A program made the translations under genes and the position numbers. This document shows positions 9,165 through 18,321 of a DNA stretch of 64,000 nt, in pieces. Position 1 is the stretch's first letter. The number at the start of each line of letters is the position of its first letter. This DNA comes from Olegusella massiliensis (GTDB lineage: Bacteria; Actinomycetota; Coriobacteriia; Coriobacteriales; Atopobiaceae): assembly GCF_900078545.1 (NCBI RefSeq), contig NZ_FLLS01000002.1, positions 1,373,404 through 1,437,403 of the forward strand. Reading direction: 5' to 3'. The notes under the pieces are model-generated. The model saw only the letters and a list, made by a program, of their open reading frames with translations. It ran no database searches and had not been told where the DNA came from.

Positions 9165-10190
9165 ATGGCAGTTAAGGTTGCTATCAACGGCTTTGGACGT
9201 ATCGGCCGTCTGGCTTTTCGTCAGATGTTTGGTCACGAGGGCTCCGAGATCGTTGCCATCAACGACCTCACTTCTCCCGACATGCTTGCGTATCTGCTGA
9301 AATATGATTCTACTCAGGGCAACTATAGCCGCGACCACAAGGTCGAGGCTACTGAGGATGCTATCGTTGTCGATGGCAAGAAGATTACCATTTACAAGGA
9401 GGCTGACGCTAACAACCTTCCTTGGGGCGAACTCGGCGTTGACGTTGTCCTCGAGTGCACCGGTTTCTACACCTCTAAGGCAAAGGCACAGGCCCATATC
9501 AATGCTGGTGCCAAGAAGGTCGTCATCTCTGCTCCTGCAGGCAATGACCTTCCCACCATTGTCTTTAATGTCAACCATGAGCAGCTGACCGCTGATGACA
9601 ATATCATCTCTGCAGCTTCTTGCACCACCAACTGCCTCGCTCCCATGGCAAAGGGTCTCAATGACTTTGCTCCTATCGTCTCGGGCATTATGACCACCAT
9701 CCACGCCTTCACCGGCGATCAGATGCCTCTTGATGGTCCTCAGCGCAAGGGCAACTTCCGTCGTAGCCGTGCTTGCTCCGAGAACATCGTTCCCAACTCC
9801 ACGGGTGCTGCAAAGGCTATCGGCTTGGTTCTCCCTGAGCTCAACGGCAAGCTCATTGGCGCAGCTCAGCGCGTCCCGACGCCCACTGGCTCCCTCACCA
9901 ACCTCTACGCTGTCGTTGACAAGACCGTCACCGTTGACGAGGTTAACGCTGCCATGAAGGCTTATGCCGAGACCATCCCTGAGACCTTTGCTTACAACAC
10001 CGATGACATCGTTTCTCGCGATATTGTTGGTGAGACCCATGGTTCCATCTTTGATGCTACTCAAACCATGGTTCAGGACCTTGGCAATGGCCAGAGCCTC
10101 GTTCAGGTTACCTCTTGGTATGACAACGAGAACTCCTACACCTCCCAGATGGTCCGCACCATCAAGTACTTCGAGAAGTTCGTCGCCTAG
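9165..10190 (+). CDS. gap: Glyceraldehyde-3-phosphate dehydrogenase, type I
   Basis: A 341-residue NAD-dependent GAPDH that oxidises glyceraldehyde-3-phosphate to 1,3-bisphosphoglycerate in glycolysis. The N-terminal Rossmann motif [13 protein letters not shown] (about residues 7-19) binds NAD. The catalytic cysteine is C153 in [24 protein letters not shown] near the C-terminus is the usual family end. The start is fixed by GAAAGGAG upstream. Codon choice is strongly biased toward a small set (GCT, GGT, AAG), as expected for high expression; this bias creates a long antisense open frame that is not a gene. It is followed by a strong terminator and then pgk and tpiA. Confidence 0.97.
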   Translation: MAVKVAINGFGRIGRLAFRQMFGHEGSEIVAINDLTSPDMLAYLLKYDSTQGNYSRDHKVEATEDAIVVDGKKITIYKEADANNLPWGELGVDVVLECTGFYTSKAKAQAHINAGAKKVVISAPAGNDLPTIVFNVNHEQLTADDNIISAASCTTNCLAPMAKGLNDFAPIVSGIMTTIHAFTGDQMPLDGPQRKGNFRRSRACSENIVPNSTGAAKAIGLVLPELNGKLIGAAQRVPTPTGSLTNLYAVVDKTVTVDEVNAAMKAYAETIPETFAYNTDDIVSRDIVGETHGSIFDATQTMVQDLGNGQSLVQVTSWYDNENSYTSQMVRTIKYFEKFVA

Positions 10191-10215
10191 TCGACGCGCT
10201 CCCCTTGGTTGCAAT

Positions 10216-10257
10216 GGGCGCGGTGCAGCTTTCGGGCCGCTCCGCGCCCTTTTTTTA
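10216..10257 (+). terminator. Intrinsic terminator after gap
   Basis: Perfect arms GGGCGCGG (10216-10223) and CCGCGCCC (10242-10249) are followed directly by a run of seven T. This is a classic rho-independent terminator 25 bases after the stop codon. pgk expression therefore needs read-through or its own promoter in the 70 bases that follow. Confidence 0.88.
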
Positions 10258-10267
10258 AGAGGAAATA

Positions 10268-10298
10268 TTGGATGTGCATCCAAGCCCTTACAGGGCTT
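10268..10298 (+). repeat. Two adjacent palindromes in the pgk leader
   Basis: Arms TTGGATG (10268-10274) and CATCCAA (10277-10283) form one near-perfect palindrome. AAGCCCT (10282-10288) and AGGGCTT (10292-10298) form a second that shares two bases with it. Both sit between the gap terminator and the pgk start at 10328. They could be an operator, an mRNA-stabilising hairpin pair or a processing site; the sequence alone does not decide. Confidence 0.5.
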
Positions 10299-10327
10299 TA
10301 GTCGCACCAGTACAAAAAGGAGCATCT

Positions 10328-11521
10328 ATGGCATTTACCAAGAAGACCGTCCGTGACATTGATGTCAAGGGCAAGAAAGTTCTGATGCGTGTTGATTTCA
10401 ACGTGCCTCTCAAGGATGGTGTTGTCACCGATGACACCCGCGTTCGTGCTGCAATTCCTACCATTAAGTATCTCAAGGAGCAGGGTGCTGGCATTATTTT
10501 GATGAGTCACCTTGGTCGTCCCAAGGGAGACGGTCCTGAGCCTGAGCTTTCGCTCAAGCCTGCAGCTGACAAGTTGGCCGAGCTTACGGGCTTTGATGTC
10601 AAGTTTGTTCCTGATACCTATGGTGATGAAGCTGCAGCAGCGTGCGAAGAGGTCAAGCCAGGTGACATCATTGTTCTTGAGAATGTTCGCTTCCTCAAGG
10701 CTGAGAAGAAAAATGACCCCGAGGTTGCAAAGAAGCTTGCCTCCTACGCTGACATCTTTGTTCTCGATGCGTTTGGTACGGCTCATCGTGCACAGGGTTC
10801 CGTCGTTGGCCCAGCTGCTTATCTGCCTGCTGTCGCCGGCTTCCTGCTTGAGAAAGAGGTTGATACTCTGACCTCCATCTTTGCTGATCCCGAGCGTCCC
10901 TTTGTTGCTATCGTTGGTGGATCTAAGGTTTCCTCCAAGATTGGCGTTCTTGACCACCTGATTGACTCTGCCGATACGCTCATCATCGGTGGTGGTATGG
11001 CGTATACCTTCTTCCTTGCCAAGGGTTATAAGACCGTTGGTACTTCTTTGAAAGAGCTTGATTGGGTTGAGCCTGCAGCCAAGATGCTGAAGAAGGCCGA
11101 AGCCAAGGGCTGCAAGATTTTGCTTCCTATCGATAATGTCGTTGCCGACCATTTTGGCGAAGACGCAACGGGCGAAATTGTTCCTTCTGATGCTATTCCC
11201 GAAGATCGCATGGGCATGGATATTGGTCCCAAGACTATTGAGCTGTACTGCGATGCTGTTAAGGCTGCAAAAACCGTCTTTTGGAATGGCCCCATGGGCG
11301 TCTTTGAGATGGATCAGTTTGCAAAGGGCACCGAGGCTGTTGCTCGCGCCATTGCAGATTCTGATTGCACATCTATCATCGGTGGCGGCGATTCCGTGGC
11401 TGCTATTAACAAGTTCAACCTTGCTGACAAGATGAGCTGGATTTCCACGGGCGGCGGCGCCTCGATGGAGCTCGTTGAAGGCAAGGCTCTTCCTGGAGTG
11501 GAGGCGCTTCTCGATGCGTAA
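10328..11521 (+). CDS. pgk: Phosphoglycerate kinase
   Basis: A 397-residue enzyme of normal length that transfers phosphate from 1,3-bisphosphoglycerate to ADP. The start at 10328 has AAAAAGGAG ten bases upstream; an upstream in-frame extension to 10268 lies in the leader palindromes and is rejected. The N-terminal MRVDFNVPL (about residues 21-29) and MSHLGRPKG carry substrate-binding arginines. The C-terminal GGGDSVAAINKF and STGGGASMELVEG bind the nucleotide. Codon bias resembles gap. The last eight bases overlap the tpiA start, suggesting translational coupling. Confidence 0.97.
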   Translation: MAFTKKTVRDIDVKGKKVLMRVDFNVPLKDGVVTDDTRVRAAIPTIKYLKEQGAGIILMSHLGRPKGDGPEPELSLKPAADKLAELTGFDVKFVPDTYGDEAAAACEEVKPGDIIVLENVRFLKAEKKNDPEVAKKLASYADIFVLDAFGTAHRAQGSVVGPAAYLPAVAGFLLEKEVDTLTSIFADPERPFVAIVGGSKVSSKIGVLDHLIDSADTLIIGGGMAYTFFLAKGYKTVGTSLKELDWVEPAAKMLKKAEAKGCKILLPIDNVVADHFGEDATGEIVPSDAIPEDRMGMDIGPKTIELYCDAVKAAKTVFWNGPMGVFEMDQFAKGTEAVARAIADSDCTSIIGGGDSVAAINKFNLADKMSWISTGGGASMELVEGKALPGVEALLDA

Positions 11522-12278
11522 AAGGATGATTGCTGGCAACTGGAAAATGAATATGACCTACAACGAGGGCGTTGTCCTCGCACAAGGTCTTGCTCGCGAG
11601 CTCGAGGGTGGTACGGGCGACGTAGACGTGGTCGTTTGCCCCCCTGCGGTTGATCTCAAAGGTGTTTCTGAGGTCATTGAGCACGAGTCTGCTCCCTTTG
11701 CTCTTGGTGGACAGAATGTCTACTGGGAAGAGAAGGGTGCCTATACGGGAGAGACCGCTCCCAATATGCTGGAGGCTGTTGGCGCTACCTACTGCATCAT
11801 TGGTCACTCTGAGCGTCGTGGTTACTTTGGTGAGACCGATGAGGATATCAATCGCAAGGCCAAGGCACTGATGGCTCACAATATTGTGCCTATCAGCTGC
11901 TGTGGTGAGTCTCTTGAGATCCGCGAGGCTGGCACCCACGTTGCCTTCGTTGTTGACCAGATTAAAAAGGACACCGAGGGTCTCGAGATTACTGATCCCT
12001 CCAAGTATGTCATTGCTTATGAGCCTATCTGGGCCATCGGTACGGGCAAAACTGCTACTGCTGATGATGCTCAGGAAGTTTGTGGTGCAATTCGCGAGAC
12101 CTTGACCGAGATCTTTGGCAAGGAAATTGCTGATGGTATCCGCATTCTCTATGGTGGTTCCGCAAAGCCCGACAACGTTGCTGGCTTCTTGGAGAAGCAA
12201 GACGTTGATGGTGCGCTCGTTGGCGGCGCATCCCTTAAGGCTGATAGCTTTGCTGCTATGGTTAAGGCTGCAATGTAA
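11514..12278 (+). CDS. tpiA: Triosephosphate isomerase
   Basis: A 254-residue enzyme that interconverts dihydroxyacetone phosphate and glyceraldehyde-3-phosphate. Catalytic residues are visible: K11 in GNWKMN, H98 in IIGHSERR and E170 in AYEPIWAIGTGKT. The chosen ATG at 11514 lies inside the pgk 3' end and has GGAGTGGAGG upstream; an internal ATG at 11526 is a less likely alternative. In many Gram-positive genomes secG follows tpiA, but here the next gene is an exporter adaptor after a terminator and about 370 bases of non-coding sequence. Confidence 0.96.
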   Translation: MRKRMIAGNWKMNMTYNEGVVLAQGLARELEGGTGDVDVVVCPPAVDLKGVSEVIEHESAPFALGGQNVYWEEKGAYTGETAPNMLEAVGATYCIIGHSERRGYFGETDEDINRKAKALMAHNIVPISCCGESLEIREAGTHVAFVVDQIKKDTEGLEITDPSKYVIAYEPIWAIGTGKTATADDAQEVCGAIRETLTEIFGKEIADGIRILYGGSAKPDNVAGFLEKQDVDGALVGGASLKADSFAAMVKAAM

Positions 12279-12651
12279 GGAGCATTGTGCTTGCATCTAG
12301 CGCTGCCCAGTAGCGCCGCTTGTCTTGCATGCATAGTGTTGCATGGTGGTATCCAAGCCTCGTTGCCTTGTGCGGCGAGGCTTTTTTGTGTTGCTTATCA
12401 TGTATGGATGTCCGGCTATTTTGCGTTCTAAGGTAGATGCACAAAAAAGCTCACGCTTCATCCCATGTTGGTATGCGCCCTGCTCGCCAAAGAAATTGCT
12501 TGCAACAATCATAAGCTAACATTAACTTTTCTTAATACCAGCCCTTTTATTACAAACCGGGACACGTTCGCCGACTAAAAGCCTTGCCACAAACTCAAGG
12601 ACACTTTAGCATCTAACAGGGAAGATGCGGGTATGGAGAATGAGGCACATC
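12279..12651. other. 373-base gap between tpiA and the exporter operon
   Basis: This stretch holds the tpiA terminator near its start. It then has an AT-rich segment around 12510-12560 with several TTAA steps and a TAACATTAAC-like repeat that could be the promoter or operator region of the exporter operon. I find no open frame with a ribosome binding site and no recognisable RNA family in it. Confidence 0.5.
12357..12387 (+). terminator. Intrinsic terminator after tpiA
   Basis: The arms GCCTCG (12357-12362) and CGAGGC extend inward through G-U and G-C pairs, and TTTTTT follows. It lies about 80 bases after the tpiA stop and should end the glycolytic transcript. Confidence 0.8.
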
Positions 12652-14070
12652 ATGGATTTGGGAAAGACTACTAACCATGGTTTGGGTGGTTTGAAAAACC
12701 TGCCACGTAAACGACTTGCTACCATCATTGCGGTAGCGGCCGTGTTGGTATTAGCGGTGATATTTTTTGTGGTGCGCTCATGTGCGGGCGCGCCAGGAGA
12801 TGCAGTCTATGTGCAGCCAGTTGCAAATGTCAACATTGCTGCCGCCGATGCCCAAGTAGGACGCTATTCGGGTGTTGTTGAATCAGCGGGATCACAAAAG
12901 GTAAGTTTTGACAACGAGCGCACTCTTGACAAGGTTTCTGTCAAAGTGGGCGATCATGTCAAAGCAGGGCAGGTGCTTTTTAGCTATGACACAACTTCCC
13001 TCAAGCTCACAGCTGAAAAAACTCAGATTGAAATAGACCGTCTGGACCAGACCATTGCAAATAGTAGTGAGCAAATCAGCCAGCTCCAAAAGCAGGCAAA
13101 TAATTCCTCGGGTGATGAGCGTCTTGATGCGCTTGCACAAATTGGACAACTTCAGGCTGATATTGCTCAAGCCCAATACGACAAGAAAACCAAAACAGCC
13201 GAGCTTGAGCGTCTCCAGGCAAGCATCAAAGATCCTTCAGTCAAAGCTGAAATTGCCGGCACCATTGAGAAAATCGATATGAACGTTATTTCTGGATCGG
13301 GCCAGAATAACGGTGATGCAACTCCTACTGCAGACGAAGGCAGTGATGATAACGGTGGCAGCGGATCAGCTAGTGGTGACAGCGCTTTTATCACTATTCT
13401 TGCAGATGGTGATTTTCGTGTAAAAACTGTTGCCAATGAGCAGGGCATTGGCTCTATTTCCAATGGCATGGAAGTTATCGTGCGCTCTCGTGTGGATACT
13501 ACCCAGACTTGGAAGGGTAAGGTTGGCAGTATTGATTCCAAGCCTCAAAAGAGTAATGAAAATGAAGGCATGGAGGGCGGCAATGGAGGCGAAGCTTCCA
13601 AGTACAGCTTTTACGTTAATCTCAGCGTTTCAAAGGGTTTAATGCTGGGCCAGCATGTGACGGTTGAGCCCGACCAGGGCCAGGCAAGCAACCTCAAAGG
13701 CATCTGGATTGATACGGGCTGGATTGTGACAGAAGGCGACAAGTCCTTTGTGTGGGTAACTGATCACGAGGGAGGCAAGCTCACTCGCCGAGAAATCAAG
13801 ATTGGTGAGAAGAACGATGAGCTTGCAGCTGTGCAAGTACGTGAAGGCTTGAGCAACAGTGATTTTATTGCTTGGCCAGCTGATAATTGCAAAGAAGGTG
13901 CTCCCACAACAACCGAGATGGTTATTCCTGAGCCGGGTGACGGGCAGGACGCTGGTGGCAGCTCCGAGCAGGGAGGCGGACAAAACAACCCTGGGCAAAA
14001 CGGTAATGGTAGTGAAGAGCCTTCGGTAACGCCTTATGCTGGTTCTGCTGCAGATGGTGATGACAAATGA
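12652..14070 (+). CDS. ABC exporter adaptor protein 1 (MacA/HlyD-like)
   Basis: A protein of 472 residues if it starts at ATG 12652, which has GAGG six bases upstream; ATGs at 12625 and 12640 are possible but poorly spaced. An N-terminal membrane helix (about residues 20-42) is followed by a biotinyl-lipoyl-like half (KVSVKVGDHVKAGQVLFSYD), a coiled-coil hairpin (about 115-190) and the second half-motif with EIAGTIEKID. A low-complexity Gly/Ser/Asp insert and a Gly/Gln-rich tail are present. Such adaptors link an inner-membrane ABC transporter to the outside; in Gram-positives they accompany MacB-type permeases exporting peptides or toxic compounds. The stop overlaps the next start as ATGA. 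The fold is well supported; the substrate is unknown. Confidence 0.82.
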   Translation: MDLGKTTNHGLGGLKNLPRKRLATIIAVAAVLVLAVIFFVVRSCAGAPGDAVYVQPVANVNIAAADAQVGRYSGVVESAGSQKVSFDNERTLDKVSVKVGDHVKAGQVLFSYDTTSLKLTAEKTQIEIDRLDQTIANSSEQISQLQKQANNSSGDERLDALAQIGQLQADIAQAQYDKKTKTAELERLQASIKDPSVKAEIAGTIEKIDMNVISGSGQNNGDATPTADEGSDDNGGSGSASGDSAFITILADGDFRVKTVANEQGIGSISNGMEVIVRSRVDTTQTWKGKVGSIDSKPQKSNENEGMEGGNGGEASKYSFYVNLSVSKGLMLGQHVTVEPDQGQASNLKGIWIDTGWIVTEGDKSFVWVTDHEGGKLTRREIKIGEKNDELAAVQVREGLSNSDFIAWPADNCKEGAPTTTEMVIPEPGDGQDAGGSSEQGGGQNNPGQNGNGSEEPSVTPYAGSAADGDDK

Positions 14071-15005
14071 GCGCGGCACATCTCTCAACGCGCATTTTAG
14101 CAACGGGTGAGCACAGCCAAAAGTCGCATAAACTTTCAGCTTTGCCGACCATAGGCTCCGGCTCTACTTTAAAGCCTCTTGAGACGGGTGATTTGGCGCC
14201 AACGACAAAGGCGGTTTTGCCCGTAAATTTGCCGGTTATTAACGCCAACAATCAGGCAGACGACCTTGAAGACACCAATTCTTTGCGCATTAAGCAGGCT
14301 GAATCAGAGTCATTGACGTTATCGGGGGAGCATCTGCTTGACCTTCGTGATGTCTATAAGACATACGGCGTTGGCGAGATGGAAGTACCCGTCTTGCACA
14401 ATATCAATCTGACGGTGGATGATGGTGAATACGTAGCTATTATGGGCCCTTCTGGCTCGGGCAAGTCTACCCTCATGAATATCATCGGCTGTCTCGACGT
14501 GGTAACAAAGGGTACGTATTTACTTGATGGCACAGATGTTTCTAATCTTAGTGATGATGCGCAGGCGCAGGTTCGCAATCGCACCATTGGCTTCGTCTTT
14601 CAAAATTTCAATTTGATGCCGCGCGAAACTGCTGTAGAAAATGTTGCACTACCCATGATATATGCAGGTATCGGCCGCGCGGAGCGACGCGAGCGTGCTT
14701 ACAAGGCGCTTGAACGCGTAGGTCTTGCCGATCGTGCAGAGTTTTTGCCAACCAAACTTTCTGGTGGCCAGTGCCAGCGTGTAGCTATTGCACGTGCCAT
14801 TGTGATGCATCCTCGTCTGTTACTTGCTGATGAGCCAACAGGGGCCCTGGATTCAGTTTCGGGAAAGCAAGTTATGGAACTTTTTGCCGAACTTAATGCC
14901 TCGGGTATGGCTGTTGTGATGATTACTCATGATCCTACTATTGCCGATCATGCCCAAAGGATTTGTCATATAGTCGATGGTCAACTTGCGGATGGTGCGC
15001 TATGA
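14067..15005 (+). CDS. ABC exporter ATPase (MacB/LolD type) with N-terminal extension
   Basis: A 312-residue cytoplasmic ATPase. The ABC domain spans about 90-312, with Walker A GPSGSGKS (127-134), signature [14 protein letters not shown] (Cys where Gln is usual) and Walker [13 protein letters not shown]. This is the MacB/LolD/FtsE subclass that pairs with FtsX-like permeases. The first 85 or so residues before the domain are unusual for this class: polar, low in motifs and not obviously membrane-spanning. Start 14067 overlaps the preceding stop, and an internal start near the ABC domain is conceivable but has no better evidence. The next gene starts inside its stop codon (ATGA), so the operon is tightly coupled. 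Confidence 0.88.
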   Translation: MSAAHLSTRILATGEHSQKSHKLSALPTIGSGSTLKPLETGDLAPTTKAVLPVNLPVINANNQADDLEDTNSLRIKQAESESLTLSGEHLLDLRDVYKTYGVGEMEVPVLHNINLTVDDGEYVAIMGPSGSGKSTLMNIIGCLDVVTKGTYLLDGTDVSNLSDDAQAQVRNRTIGFVFQNFNLMPRETAVENVALPMIYAGIGRAERRERAYKALERVGLADRAEFLPTKLSGGQCQRVAIARAIVMHPRLLLADEPTGALDSVSGKQVMELFAELNASGMAVVMITHDPTIADHAQRICHIVDGQLADGAL

Positions 15006-16849
15006 GCGGAAAACGGCAACCAATGACAAAACAAAAGCGTATCCTCACCATCACGGGCGTTGTGGTACTCATTTGCGCGTTGATAGTAGGCGTCATTCTT
15101 CTTATTCGTAACTTTACTCGCAAACCCGTTGAGGTGTTTCCTGTCTCAAATATCAACAATGGCATGGTCGATGACGGCGGTACCTTATCTGGTCAAGTCG
15201 CTCAGGGTGACGTTCAGACACTCAAGCTTTTGGAGGCCCCTCTTGAATCCATCAAGGTCAAGGAGGGGAGCAAAGTTAAGGTTGGCGATGTGCTGGCAAC
15301 CTTTGATATGACGCAGGTTAAACTCACCAAGCTGTCGCACAAAGCACGCCTAGGCGCCGTCGAAAGTGAACTTCGTCGAGCAAAACGTGAACTCGCGCGT
15401 GTATCCAATTTGACGCCTGCTCCCGAAGATGGTGGGGGCGACGGCGGTGGTGGCGGCGGCGAGGAGCCAAGGGTTAAAAGGATAGATCACGGTGAGCTGC
15501 CTTTTGTAGATAAACTAACTCCCAAGAGTAAGTCTGCTACCGAAGGGAAAAACGTAGAGTACTACGTCGAGGCTACAGGTGGTGCGAGCCTGTACGATTT
15601 ACTTTACTTTGTAAAGCCAGACACAGTGATTAGCTCTGACTTTCTTAAGATGCTTAAAGAGCAAAACAAAACTTGTGAATTGCGCCTCTTTACTATTGGA
15701 GATGACAAGAAGCCCGTCCGTTGCGGTAGCTGGGTTTTGGTAGGTTCTCTGCTGCCTGCAGAGACTGCTGATAGCTCGAGCCAAACTGAAGAGGATACGG
15801 GTACTGGTACAGGCACGGGCACGGGTACAGGCACTGAAGATAGCGGTACAGGTGCAGATGAGGGTTCTGCTTCTGAAAATACTAACAATGAGTCCACACC
15901 TGGTGCTCAAAAAAATGATGCATATGCTGACTGGCGTGCGGGTGCAGGTATTATTGGTAAGGATGGCAAGACTCTAGAAGAAAACCCCAAGGTTGTGCGC
16001 AACTGCGGCGTTTTTGTTTCTATGCAGCCCCTTGTTTACGAACGTTTTGAAGAAGTTCCACTGGAAGATGACAATAACGACGATGTTGAGGCACCCGAAG
16101 AGCAGTCTTATACGCGCGAGCAAATCGACAACATGATTCGCGAGCAAAAGAAGGCTGTTGAAACTGCAAGTTTGGATGTGCGTGAGGCTCGTATCGCTGT
16201 TCAGCAGGATGAACTTGTCAATGATAAGGGCGAAGTACAGGCAAAAATCGCGGGTACGGTGACCAAGGTTGCTGACCCCAAAAAGATCCGTAAAGGGGAC
16301 ACCTTGCTTTCGGTACAGGGCAAGGCAGCATATAGCGTGACGATTTATGTTGATGAGCTTTCGCGCAACTCTATCCAAATAGGTGATACCTATCGCATCA
16401 ATACGTATCAGTCTGGTGCTTCGGGTATAGCTCATGTCAAAAAAGTTGGTACGGTACCCGCACCAAGCGGACAGTATGCCTCGGGCAATCCGTCCAATAC
16501 GTTTTATCCGGTAACTTGCGAAGTCACCGAACTCGATGACCCCTCTATGAGTTTTGAGGTGGGCGAGGGCTGCGATGCGAGGAAGTCTACGGACGAAGAT
16601 GAGGGCGATATTATCAGCCTAGACAAAATGTACATCCGAAATGATAAGGATGGTTACTACGTAATGGCTGCAAATCCGCAGGGTAGGCTCGAACGTCGCG
16701 GCATAAAGGTTGGACGGATTTACTGGGGCAGCATCATTGAGGTCAAGGATGGTTTGACACAAGATGACAAAATTGCATTCCCCTATGGTCGAGATGTAGT
16801 TGAGGGTGCGCCGACCAAAGAAGTCGATAGCCCCAGTATGGACTTTTAG
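15002..16849 (+). CDS. ABC exporter adaptor protein 2 (large MacA/HlyD-like)
   Basis: A 615-residue second adaptor in the same operon, starting at ATG 15002 within the preceding stop. One membrane helix (about 14-36) leads into a half-lipoyl motif (IKVKEGSKVKVGDVLATFD). A large insertion with a Gly-rich run (about residues 140-155) and a Thr-Gly repeat (near 266-278) follows. The coiled coil resumes around EQIDNMIREQKKAVE, with the second half-motif in KIAGTVTKVADP. The region before the end resembles the membrane-proximal domain of RND/MacA adaptors. The insertion makes it longer than usual members. Two adaptors of different length imply either a hetero-oligomeric channel or separate roles. 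The adaptor call is good; the purpose of the insert is unknown. Confidence 0.78.
   Translation: MSGKRQPMTKQKRILTITGVVVLICALIVGVILLIRNFTRKPVEVFPVSNINNGMVDDGGTLSGQVAQGDVQTLKLLEAPLESIKVKEGSKVKVGDVLATFDMTQVKLTKLSHKARLGAVESELRRAKRELARVSNLTPAPEDGGGDGGGGGGEEPRVKRIDHGELPFVDKLTPKSKSATEGKNVEYYVEATGGASLYDLLYFVKPDTVISSDFLKMLKEQNKTCELRLFTIGDDKKPVRCGSWVLVGSLLPAETADSSSQTEEDTGTGTGTGTGTGTEDSGTGADEGSASENTNNESTPGAQKNDAYADWRAGAGIIGKDGKTLEENPKVVRNCGVFVSMQPLVYERFEEVPLEDDNNDDVEAPEEQSYTREQIDNMIREQKKAVETASLDVREARIAVQQDELVNDKGEVQAKIAGTVTKVADPKKIRKGDTLLSVQGKAAYSVTIYVDELSRNSIQIGDTYRINTYQSGASGIAHVKKVGTVPAPSGQYASGNPSNTFYPVTCEVTELDDPSMSFEVGEGCDARKSTDEDEGDIISLDKMYIRNDKDGYYVMAANPQGRLERRGIKVGRIYWGSIIEVKDGLTQDDKIAFPYGRDVVEGAPTKEVDSPSMDF
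15797..15835 (+). repeat. Hexanucleotide GGYACN tandem repeat encoding Thr-Gly
   Basis: Six successive GGYACN units follow an ACG codon and encode an alternating Thr-Gly run in adaptor 2. The units differ at third codon positions, so slippage is limited, but the tract could still vary in length between strains without breaking the frame. Confidence 0.7.
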
Positions 16850-16857
16850 GGGGAGCC

Positions 16858-18150
16858 ATGATTGAAAATCTGCGCATTTCCCTTCGGGGCATTTGGTCGC
16901 ACAAGCTTCGTAGTTTGCTTACTATGCTTGGTATTATTATCGGTATTGCGGCGATTATCTCGATTGTCTCCACTATTGAAGGTACTAACGAGCAGATCAA
17001 GCGCAATCTCGTAGGTTCTGGTACGAATGCCGTTGCGGTTATAGCGACTCTTGATGGTAATTCACTGGAATATGGTATTGATAATCCTCCCGTGGGCACT
17101 CCTATGCTTGACGAGGATGTTAAGCAGGAGCTTACTGGTATTGACGGTGCCACCCGTGCGGCTTTTTATCGCAAATTGAACTACGCTCCTAACGTATATT
17201 TCCTCAATACCTCGCTGGACTCGGCTGCAATTGCAGGCATTGACGAAGATTATCTCGAGACAGCAGGTCTGTCTGTTATTGCAGGGCGTGGCATCACTGC
17301 TCATGATATGAGTGGCCAACGTATTTGCTTGATTGACAAATCAGTGGTCCGTGCAGCTTTTAATGGGGTTAATCCTTTGGGAAAAACAATTGATATTGCG
17401 GGCGAGCCTTTTGTAGTTGCTGGTGTTGTTGCCCCAACGTCGCGTTTTGAGCCAACCATCGAAAACATATCTGATTACTACATGTATGAAAATACAGGTG
17501 GTGGAACAATTTATATCCCCAATACACTGTGGCCCACTATTTCTAAGTATGACGTGCCGATGTCTGCCTTGGTGCGCGCTGCCTCGACCGATGATATGGG
17601 CAAGGTGGGCAAGAAGGCTGCGGATCTGCTTAACAAAAAAATTGGTGCCAATACCCAAGCCAGTCCCAAGGAACAAGACGAGAAAAGCGGGAGCGGTAGC
17701 GGACTGAGCTATCAAGCAGTAGATGTAACCGAGCAGACCCAAAAGCTGCAGCAGTTGGCGAGTTCAACTAATGCCATGCTTATTGGCGTTGCTTCGATTT
17801 CGCTCATTGTTGGCGGTATTGGTGTTATGAACATCATGTTGGTTTCGGTTACCGAGCGTACACGAGAGATTGGACTGAAGAAGGCCTTGGGCGCGCGTCG
17901 CCGTACCATCCTGATACAATTTTTGACTGAAGCGGTCATGCTGTCAGGTATTGGTGGCTTGTTTGGCGTGATTGTAGGCTTTATTTTGTCGCATGTAATT
18001 TCGGCACTCGCGGGGCTGCCTGTGGTGATTAGTGTACCAGCAGTCTTGGTAGCTGTGGCATTTTCAATGGTGGTGGGTGTGGTCTTTGGCATCATGCCAT
18101 CGATGAAAGCAGCTCGCCTGAGCCCCATTGATGCTCTCCGCTATGAGTAG
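16858..18150 (+). CDS. ABC exporter permease (MacB/FtsX family)
   Basis: A 430-residue permease. It has an N-terminal helix (about residues 18-42), an extracytoplasmic MacB-PCD-like domain (about 43-285) and three C-terminal helices with the family motif (MNIMLVSVTERTREIGLKKALGARR, here seen as two parts around residues 320-345). This FtsX-type layout works with the ATPase at 14067 by mechanotransmission rather than by a classical pore. It ends the operon adaptor-ATPase-adaptor-permease. As the domain is fused to no ATPase, this is the split Gram-positive arrangement. The exported substrate is not shown; antimicrobial peptides or lipids are typical for relatives. Confidence 0.9.
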   Translation: MIENLRISLRGIWSHKLRSLLTMLGIIIGIAAIISIVSTIEGTNEQIKRNLVGSGTNAVAVIATLDGNSLEYGIDNPPVGTPMLDEDVKQELTGIDGATRAAFYRKLNYAPNVYFLNTSLDSAAIAGIDEDYLETAGLSVIAGRGITAHDMSGQRICLIDKSVVRAAFNGVNPLGKTIDIAGEPFVVAGVVAPTSRFEPTIENISDYYMYENTGGGTIYIPNTLWPTISKYDVPMSALVRAASTDDMGKVGKKAADLLNKKIGANTQASPKEQDEKSGSGSGLSYQAVDVTEQTQKLQQLASSTNAMLIGVASISLIVGGIGVMNIMLVSVTERTREIGLKKALGARRRTILIQFLTEAVMLSGIGGLFGVIVGFILSHVISALAGLPVVISVPAVLVAVAFSMVVGVVFGIMPSMKAARLSPIDALRYE

Positions 18151-18321
18151 TGTCTACGAGATATATTTTTGTGAGTAGGGTTGGAATGCGCACTTGTCGC
18201 GATTCTTCTGTGTCTACGCTGCTACCATGAGAGTCCGTGCTTTACAGTGCAGTCTACGCTGTAGGGCCGTCTGCTGATCTGCGTCCGTACGGCACGGGGC
18301 GCGAGAGACGAGAGGATTTTG

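Noticed and set aside
9072-10325. A 417-codon open frame antisense to gap
   Set aside because: It is a shadow of biased codon use in gap: no ribosome binding site, no family resemblance, repetitive hydrophilic composition.
10298-11539. A 413-codon antisense open frame over pgk
   Set aside because: Same cause as over gap; strong codon bias leaves few stop codons on the other strand.
18151-18321. T-box riboswitch upstream of aspS
   Set aside because: I find no T-box core sequence or specifier-like stem; only loosely palindromic GC-rich stretches are seen.
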